A DNA stretch of 64,000 nt from the NCBI GenBank assembly GCA_963728445.1, contig CAVSJO010000005.1, forward strand, positions 62,001 through 126,000, written 5' to 3'. The translations under genes and the position numbers were made by a program. A model generated the notes under the pieces. It was given only the letters and a program-made list of their open reading frames with translations. It was not told the origin of the DNA and did no database searches. This stretch comes from CAVSJO01 sp963728445. GTDB lineage: Bacteria; Gemmatimonadota; Gemmatimonadetes; Longimicrobiales; RSA9. Below, in pieces: positions 58,318 to 64,000 of the stretch; the stretch's first letter is position 1, and each line of letters starts with the position of its first letter.

Positions 58318-61300
58318 GACTCGCCTGCCTTTCCGCTGTGGCTGCCGACGGTCTCCATCGCCTCCGGGGACTCGAGCCGCCGCGGCGCGCCGACCTCCTC
58401 CGCCGGGAAGCGCTGCGTGCCGGCCGCCCGCCTCTGCTGTCCCCGCTGCTGCCGCGAGCGCAGCTCCCAGTACAGCAGCGGGACCACCACCATCGTGAGC
58501 GCAGTGGCCACGACCGCGCCGCTCATGAGGGACACCGCCAGCCCCTGGAAGATCGGGTCGAGCACGATGACCACGGCGCCCACCACCACGGCCGCGGCCG
58601 TCAGGGCGATGGGCCGGAATCGCACCGCGCCGGCCTCCAGCACCGCCTCCCGCAGCGTGCGGCCGCGGGCCTCGGCGAGCTGGATGAAGTCCACCAGCAG
58701 GATGGAGTTGCGGACGATGATCCCGGCCAGGGCGATCATGCCGATCATCGACGTCGCCGTGAAGAACGCGCCGAAGGCCGCGTGTCCCGGCAGGATGCCG
58801 ATGAGCGTGAGGGGGATGGGCGCCATGATGACGAGCGGGACCTTGAAGCTCTGGAACCACCCCACCACCAGCACGTAGATGAGCAGCAGCGCGCCCAGGA
58901 AGGCGAGGCCCAGGTCGCGGAAGACCTCGATGGTTACCTGCCACTCGCCGTCCCACTTCACCGCCAGCTCGTCCAGCCGCTCCGGCTGCACCGCGTTGTA
59001 GCGGGCGATCGGCCGCCCGTCCACGCGCACGTCGCCCAGCTTCCGGTCCATGGCCAGGATGGCGTAGACGGGCGATTCGATGGATCCGGCGACGTCGCCC
59101 GTGACGTAGATCACGGGCCGCAGATTCTTTCGGAACCGGGACGGCTCGCGCACGGCGTCTTCCACGTGCACGAAGCGGCCGAGCGGCTGCGGCCCCGTGG
59201 CCGTGGCGACGGGGATCGACAGCAGTGCCTCCACCGACGACCGGTCCGTCACGTCCAGCCGCGGCACGATGGCGACGCCTTCGCGCGCGGTCTCCGAGGT
59301 CGTAAGCCCCGTCGGCGCACCCGAGAGCGCCATGGCCAGCGTGCGCACCACCTGCTCGACGCCGGCGCCCGCGGACGCCGCACGCACGCGGTCCACGCGG
59401 AAGCGGCGCTTCTGCTGCGGCGCCTCCACGGTCCAGTCCACGTCCACGACGCCCGGCGTCGTCTCGAAGATCCGCTTCACGCTGCGGGCCGCCTCCATGC
59501 GCGTGGCGTCGTCGCCGGCGTAGACCTCGGCGACCATCGTGGACAGCACCGGCGGCCCGGGCGGGATCTCGGCAACCTTCGCGCTGGCGCCGAAGAGCCG
59601 GGCGACCGAATCCACGCCCGGCCGCACCGCCACCGCGATGGCGTGGCTCTGCCGATCGCGCTCGTGCTTGGGCAGCAGATTCACCTGCACGTCGGCCACG
59701 TTGGCGCCACGGCGCAGGAAGTAGTGGCGCACCAGACCGTTGAAGTTGAACGGCGCGGCCGTGCCGGCGTACGTCTGCGTGCTCACGACCTCCGGTACGC
59801 CGCGCAGGTAGCGCGCGACCTCCTGCGCCGCCGCGTTGCTCGTCTCCAGCGTCGTGCCTTCGGGGAAGTCCAGCACGACCTGGAATTCGCTCTTGTTGTC
59901 GAACGGGAGCATCTTGACCTGCACCGCCCGCACCGCGACCAGCCCCATGGACAGCGCGAGGAGCCCGAGCACGGCGCCGTAGAAGCCAAAGCGCAGCCGA
60001 CGCCGTTCCATGAGCGGCGTCATCAGGCGGGCGTAGAGCCGCGCGAACCGGCTGGCCTCCTCGGGCTCGTGGCTGCGGTCCCGGTGCCCCGCCGCGTCCA
60101 CCCCGTGCACGTGCCCCTTCAGCAGCCTCACAGTGAGCCACGGCGTCACCACGAAGGCGACGCCGAGGGAGAACAGCATGGCCACGGACGCGCCCACGGG
60201 GATCGGCCGCATGTACGGGCCCATCATCCCCGAGACCACCGCCATGGGCAGGATCGCCGCGATCACGGTGAACGTGGCCAGGATCGTGGGGTTGCCGACC
60301 TCGTCCACCGCCTCCACCGCGGCGACGGCGGCCTCGCGGTCCCCCATCCGCAGGTGCCGGTAGATGTTCTCCACGACAACGATGGCGTCGTCGACGAGAA
60401 TGCCGATGGAGAAGATCAGCGCGAAGAGCGTGATGCGGTTCAGCGTATAGCCCAGCGCGTAGTAGACGAAGAGCGTCAGCGCCAGCGTGACCGGCACCGC
60501 CACCAGCACGACCATCGCCTCGCGCCAGCCGAGGAACAGCCCGATGAGCAGGGTGACGGCCAGGGTGGCGAGGCCGAGGTGCAGCATCAGCTCGCGGGCC
60601 TTCTCCGCGGCCGTCTCGCCGTAGTCCCGTGTGATCGCGATGGCGACGTCGCCGGGCACGATCCGACCCTCGGCCGCCTTCACTCGCTCCAGCACGCGCT
60701 GCGCCACGGCCGTCGCGTTCGCGCCCTTCCGTTTCGCGACGGACAGCGTCACCGCGCTCTCGGGTGCGTCGCCCCGCGCGGCGTGGGAGACGTAGCGGGT
60801 CGGCTCGCCGAACGTCTCCTCGACGCGCGCGACGTCCCGCACGTAGACCGGGCCCGCCCCCCTGGCGCTCACGACCACGCTGCCCACGTCCGCCGCCGTG
60901 CTCAGCGGTGCCCCCACGTCCACGCGGTAGACGACGTCCCCGGCCGCGTACTCGCCGGCCTGCAGCCGCGCGTTCGCCGCCTGCAGCGCCGTCGCCACCT
61001 CGCCCGGCGTGACGCCGCTCGCCGCCAGCCGCCCCGGCTCGAGCGAAACCCGGATCTGCTCGGGGCTGCCGCCGATCACGTGCGTCTCGGAGACGTCGTT
61101 CACGGTGCGGATCTCGCCCTCGAGGTGGTTCGCCACCCGCCGCAGCTCGTTCGACCCGTACCGCTTCGAGTGCAGCGTCAGCGCCAGGATCGGCACCTCG
61201 TCGATGGAGTGCGGCTTCACCAGCGGCGGCGTAGCGCCCGCCGGCGCCTCGTCCATCAGCGACGACAGCTTGGCGTGCACCTTGGTGACGCTGCGCTCCT

Positions 61301-61610
61301 GGTCCTCCCCCACGTCGAAGCGGACCGTCACCAGCGCCTGGCCTTCGTCGGCCGTCGAGTAGACGTAGTCGACGCCGGGGATCTCCCACATCGCCCGCTC
61401 GATGGGGCGCACCAGCCGGTTCTCCACCTCCTCGGGTCCGGCGCCCGGCAGACCGACCATCACGTCGATCATCGGCACGGAGATCTGCGGCTCCTCCTCC
61501 CGCGGCGTCAGGGCGATCGCGATGACGCCCACCGCGAGGGAGGCCAGCGTGATGAGCGGCGTCAGCTTCGAGTGCAGGAACGCCTTGGCGATGCGCCCGG
61601 ACGCGCCCAT
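58314..61610 (-). CDS. RND efflux pump, AcrB-type inner-membrane subunit
   Basis: Proton-driven transporter of 1098 residues with the AcrB layout: first helix LTPLITLASLAVGVIAIAL, large periplasmic loop with LPGAGPEEVENRLVRPIERAMWEIPGVDYVYS, central helices including the proton-relay pair in IGILVDDAIVVVENIYRHLR, GYTLNRITLFAL, second large loop, and the closing set with VIVRNSILLVDFIQLAEARG-like IIVRNSILLVDFIQLA. The substrate (drug or metal) is not determined; the PII-like partner and adaptor are compatible with either. It follows the adaptor gene after one base and overlaps the PII-like gene by four. Confidence 0.94.
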   Translation of the reverse strand: MGASGRIAKAFLHSKLTPLITLASLAVGVIAIALTPREEEPQISVPMIDVMVGLPGAGPEEVENRLVRPIERAMWEIPGVDYVYSTADEGQALVTVRFDVGEDQERSVTKVHAKLSSLMDEAPAGATPPLVKPHSIDEVPILALTLHSKRYGSNELRRVANHLEGEIRTVNDVSETHVIGGSPEQIRVSLEPGRLAASGVTPGEVATALQAANARLQAGEYAAGDVVYRVDVGAPLSTAADVGSVVVSARGAGPVYVRDVARVEETFGEPTRYVSHAARGDAPESAVTLSVAKRKGANATAVAQRVLERVKAAEGRIVPGDVAIAITRDYGETAAEKARELMLHLGLATLAVTLLIGLFLGWREAMVVLVAVPVTLALTLFVYYALGYTLNRITLFALIFSIGILVDDAIVVVENIYRHLRMGDREAAVAAVEAVDEVGNPTILATFTVIAAILPMAVVSGMMGPYMRPIPVGASVAMLFSLGVAFVVTPWLTVRLLKGHVHGVDAAGHRDRSHEPEEASRFARLYARLMTPLMERRRLRFGFYGAVLGLLALSMGLVAVRAVQVKMLPFDNKSEFQVVLDFPEGTTLETSNAAAQEVARYLRGVPEVVSTQTYAGTAAPFNFNGLVRHYFLRRGANVADVQVNLLPKHERDRQSHAIAVAVRPGVDSVARLFGASAKVAEIPPGPPVLSTMVAEVYAGDDATRMEAARSVKRIFETTPGVVDVDWTVEAPQQKRRFRVDRVRAASAGAGVEQVVRTLAMALSGAPTGLTTSETAREGVAIVPRLDVTDRSSVEALLSIPVATATGPQPLGRFVHVEDAVREPSRFRKNLRPVIYVTGDVAGSIESPVYAILAMDRKLGDVRVDGRPIARYNAVQPERLDELAVKWDGEWQVTIEVFRDLGLAFLGALLLIYVLVVGWFQSFKVPLVIMAPIPLTLIGILPGHAAFGAFFTATSMIGMIALAGIIVRNSILLVDFIQLAEARGRTLREAVLEAGAVRFRPIALTAAAVVVGAVVIVLDPIFQGLAVSLMSGAVVATALTMVVVPLLYWELRSRQQRGQQRRAAGTQRFPAEEVGAPRRLESPEAMETVGSHSGKAGES

Positions 61611-61611
61611 G

Positions 61612-62643
61612 TCAGGCGCCCCCCGCGTCGGCCGATCGGAGCAGCACGCGGTCGCCCGCGCGCAGGCCGGAGACGACCTCCACGAAGTCGCCGTGCGCGC
61701 GGCCCAGTCGCACCCAGCGCAGCTCGGGGCCGGACTCCGTGCTCAGTCGCACACCCGTCAGATCCCCCTGGCGTACGATCGCCGCGGTGGGCACCAGGAT
61801 CGCCGGCCGTTCGCCTTGCCGCAGCGCGAGGGTCGCCGCGCTGCCGGGGAGGAAACGGCCGTCGGCGTTCGGCACCAGCGCGTTCACCCGGTACAGGTTG
61901 CCGCCCGGCGCGGGGACCACGCCCTCGACGACGGCGGTGACGGTGTCGTCCTCGATGCGCGCCTCCAGCGCGTCCCCGCGCCGCAGCCGTCGTACGGCGT
62001 CCGGGGATGCCGTCACCGATAGGCGCAGCCGCCGTGCGTCCTGTATCTTCACGAGCGGCGTGCCCGGGGCTGCGAACGCACCTTCGTCGACGAAGCGCCC
62101 CGTCACCATGCCGTCGAAGGGGGCACGCACGGTGGCGTACGCTTCCATCGCCTCCAGCTCCCGCCCGCCGGCCCGCGCTGCGGCGACCGACGCCTCGGCA
62201 CGCGCCAGACCGGTCTCCGCCGCGTCCAGCTGCGCCTTCGGGGCCGCGGAGTCGGCGAAGAGCGCCCGCATCCGCTCCGCATGCCGGCGGGCCTCCTGCT
62301 GCATGGCCTCGGCTTCCGTGATGGACGCGGCCACCCCCGCGCGCTTCGCCCGCAGGTCCCGGGCGTCGATGCGCACGAGCGGATTCCCCGCCTTCACATG
62401 GTCCCCCTCCCGCACCAGCACCGCCTCCACGCTGCCCATCAGCTTCGTGCTCAGCGTCGCCTCGGCCACGGGCTGGGCGACGCCCGCGGCGTCCACCGCC
62501 GCGTCGACCACCGTGTCGCGGACGACGTAGACCGGCCCGCTCGACGCCGTCGCCGGCGGCGCCGCTTCCGCGACGTCGTCGCCGCTGCAGGCCGTCAGCG
62601 CCAGGAGTCCCGCCACGGTCGCCATTGCTCCCAGGATCTTCAT
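61612..62643 (-). CDS. RND periplasmic adaptor (membrane fusion) lipoprotein
   Basis: Protein of 343 residues. A lipoprotein signal ends LLALTAC-S. The adaptor order is then visible: lipoyl half LSTKLMGSVEAVLVREGDHVKAGNPLVRIDARDL, alpha-helical hairpin (SITEAEAMQQEARRHAERMRALFADSAAPKAQLDAAETGLARAEASVAAA), second lipoyl half ATVRAPFDGMVTGRFVDEGAFAAPGTPLVKI, and a beta-barrel/membrane-proximal end with VLVPTAAIV-like ILVPTAAIVRQGD and GLRAGDRVLL. It links the pump to the TolC-like channel encoded upstream. ATG at 62643 overlaps that gene's stop. Confidence 0.94.
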   Translation of the reverse strand: MKILGAMATVAGLLALTACSGDDVAEAAPPATASSGPVYVVRDTVVDAAVDAAGVAQPVAEATLSTKLMGSVEAVLVREGDHVKAGNPLVRIDARDLRAKRAGVAASITEAEAMQQEARRHAERMRALFADSAAPKAQLDAAETGLARAEASVAAARAGGRELEAMEAYATVRAPFDGMVTGRFVDEGAFAAPGTPLVKIQDARRLRLSVTASPDAVRRLRRGDALEARIEDDTVTAVVEGVVPAPGGNLYRVNALVPNADGRFLPGSAATLALRQGERPAILVPTAAIVRQGDLTGVRLSTESGPELRWVRLGRAHGDFVEVVSGLRAGDRVLLRSADAGGA

Positions 62644-63293
62644 CGCGCGTTCTCCGCCTCCACTCCGATGTGCGTCTCCAGACCGGCGAGCACGCCGGGG
62701 TCCCGCCCCAGCGCCCGCAGCCGCTCCGCGCCCGCCTCGATCGCCGCGTACACCGCCGCCGACCGGTCCAGCCGCGCCCTGGTCTCCACCGCCGCAGCGT
62801 CCAGCAGCTCGATCACCGTGGCGAGGCCGCCCTCGTACTTCCGGCTCACGATCCGGTGTGCCTCGGCCGCCTGCGCCACGCCCCGCTCCGCGATCTGAAG
62901 CCGCTCCAGCGCGACGTGCAGGTCGCTGGCGGTTCGTTCCCGCTCCAGCTCCGCACGGGCCACGGCAGCCTCGGCGCGAGCCGAAGCAGCGTCCGCACGG
63001 CCGCGCGCCCGGCGCAGCGCCGCCACCTGTCCGCCGCCCGACAGGGGGGTCCACGTCACCATCAGCCCGGCCGTCCAGCTCTCCGGACCCGCGAACACGC
63101 CGCTCGCCGAGTACCAGTCGTAGCGGCCGAATGCGTTCAGGCGCGGAAGCCACTGTGACTGCGCGCGCCGGACGTCCTGTCGGGCCGCCGCCGCCCCCAG
63201 CGCCGCCGCGCGCACGTCCGGCCGGTCGCCGGGTGCGGGCTCGGGTGCGGGTCCGGAGACCGGTCGGGCGGCCTCACGAGAGGACCGAAGGCC
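62640..63293 (-). CDS. TolC-like outer-membrane channel, C-terminal part (frame differs from N-terminal part)
   Basis: This frame holds the second half of an outer-membrane efflux protein: RPDVRAAALGAAAARQDVRRAQSQWLPRLNAFGRYDW, GLMVTWTPLSGGGQVAALRRARGR, coiled-coil helices and AEAHRIVSRKYEGGLATVIELLDAAAVETRARL, a standard TolC repeat end. The upper limit is where homology switches frame, not a start codon. The stop overlaps the adaptor start (ATGA), as expected for the first gene of this operon. Confidence 0.85.
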   Translation of the reverse strand, partial: GLRSSREAARPVSGPAPEPAPGDRPDVRAAALGAAAARQDVRRAQSQWLPRLNAFGRYDWYSASGVFAGPESWTAGLMVTWTPLSGGGQVAALRRARGRADAASARAEAAVARAELERERTASDLHVALERLQIAERGVAQAAEAHRIVSRKYEGGLATVIELLDAAAVETRARLDRSAAVYAAIEAGAERLRALGRDPGVLAGLETHIGVEAENAR

Positions 63294-64000
63294 CACGCAC
63301 ACGGTCGTCTCCGGCAGGATCCGCCGCGGCCACCTCGGCGCGCTGCGGCACGTCGGACGGCAGCACCTCCGACAACCGGACGCGGACCGCCTCCGCGCTC
63401 GGCAGCGCGGGCGGCAGCGAGAACGCCGTCGCCCCGGGCTCGCCAAGGAGCGTCGCCAGGCCCCGCCGCGCCAGCGAGGCCGCGCCCGTTGCCGCGATGC
63501 GCTGCGCGTCCACCTCCCCCGCCTTCACCGACGCCAGCAGCGCGTCCGATCGCGTCACCAGCCCCTGCTCGGCCATGGACTCCGTCTGCGACACGTGCCG
63601 ATGTGCCGCCCGGGACGCGGACTCCAGGGTGGCCACCGTCTCCGACGCCAGCACCGCCCCGAAGTACGCCCGTACCACGTCCACCGACGTGCCCAGGAGC
63701 GTCCACGACTCCGACTCCCGGGAGGCCTCCGTCGCGGTGGATGCCGCCGAGCGGCCCAGCCACGCGTCCGCGTTCACGAGGGGTTGCTCCACGACCACCG
63801 CGGCACTGTACGTGGGCGTGGTCGCCGGGTAGCTCAGACGCGACGGGTCGAAGTCGGCCTGCGTGATGGAGCGCTGCCGCAGGAGCGTCCCGAACGCACC
63901 GATCGGGTCCGTCGTGCGCATGTAGCCGCTCTCCACGCGCACCGTGGGAAGCATTCCGCGCAGCGCCTCCACCGCATCCGCCGAGCGCTCCGTGGACTCC
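63274..64000 (-). CDS. TolC-like outer-membrane channel, N-terminal part, cut by the window edge and frameshifted
   Basis: Open to the right edge (the frame has no stop up to 64000), so the start is beyond the window. The segment EALRGMLPTVRVESGYMRTTDPIGAFGTLLRQR and SYPATTPTYSAAVVVEQPLVNADAWLGRSAA is a TolC-type first repeat, with SVDVVRAYFGAVLASETVATLESASRAAHRHVSQTESMAEQGLVTRSDALLASV as coiled coil. It ends at a stop at 63274, where the next part continues in another frame. An indel in 63274-63300 would restore one protein of normal layout. Confidence 0.85.
   Translation of the reverse strand, partial: ESTERSADAVEALRGMLPTVRVESGYMRTTDPIGAFGTLLRQRSITQADFDPSRLSYPATTPTYSAAVVVEQPLVNADAWLGRSAASTATEASRESESWTLLGTSVDVVRAYFGAVLASETVATLESASRAAHRHVSQTESMAEQGLVTRSDALLASVKAGEVDAQRIAATGAASLARRGLATLLGEPGATAFSLPPALPSAEAVRVRLSEVLPSDVPQRAEVAAADPAGDDRVRGPSVLS

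Noticed and set aside
58338..61940. Open + strand frame of 1200 codons opposite the RND pump
   Set aside because: Histidine/arginine-rich shadow of the pump gene without any recognisable motif.

Overview
The window reads as one piece of chromosome from a GC-rich, two-membrane bacterium, most likely a member of the Gemmatimonadota. Evidence for this: an isolated SusC/SusD pair, serine/threonine kinases with a PD40 beta-propeller output, an ECF sigma/anti-sigma pair, a small secreted protein with an NYPNPFNP motif, an RND pump, and a complete mannose-family PTS with HPr kinase in an organism that otherwise looks Gram-negative. The taxonomic call is inference from gene content; no rRNA is present.

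Region 1 (1-15.3 kb, + strand) is a dense, housekeeping-like run. It carries the riboflavin genes ribBA (cut by the left edge) and ribH, then nusB, a GT4 glycosyltransferase, the hibernation factor hpf, and a full PTS block (hprK, EIIA, EIIB, EIIC, EIID, HPr, EI). After that come metK, ahcY, a bifunctional nuclease-family gene, a small Ig-like membrane protein, recO and selB. Most neighbours overlap by 1-8 bases or are a few bases apart, so translation is probably coupled. selB changes reading frame in a GC-rich linker. There is no sugar-catabolism gene, so the PTS may be mainly regulatory.

Region 2 (15.3-20.5 kb) has a short secreted sorting-domain-like protein with a promoter and terminator, a zinc-ribbon protein, PtsN, DusB, LarB, a GGDEF diguanylate cyclase and the tmRNA gene ssrA, whose predicted tag is ANSNMALAA.

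Region 3 (20.5-40.2 kb) is accessory and heavily eroded. It starts with an imperfect second copy of the tmRNA 3' end, then a Phd-like/zeta-like toxin-antitoxin pair, a GlsB/YeaQ-type membrane protein, a stand-alone plug-like lipoprotein, susC/susD, a higBA pair with a clear palindromic operator, two membrane-anchored serine hydrolases and an ABA4-like fusion protein. Between these lie at least eight gene remnants: DUF937, DinB joined to a kinase N-terminus, TMEM175, S9 peptidase joined to a methyltransferase tail, DUF4442, integron integrase, IS91-type transposase and a truncated Big_2 lipoprotein. No intact mobile element remains.

Region 4 (40.2-53.4 kb) begins with two divergent Ser/Thr kinases. 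It continues with a YaiI-family protein, a DUF6064-like membrane protein, a VOC protein, an unusual type IA topoisomerase without zinc fingers, an AmpG-like MFS transporter, an SDR dehydrogenase, a DUF6544-like protein and a TetR regulator.

Region 5 (53.4-64 kb) has a CheB-CheR-PAS-histidine kinase fusion overlapping an AI-2E family transporter gene. Convergent to it, on the minus strand, is an RND efflux operon (TolC-like gene, adaptor, pump, PII-like protein). The TolC-like gene is frameshifted and runs off the right edge.
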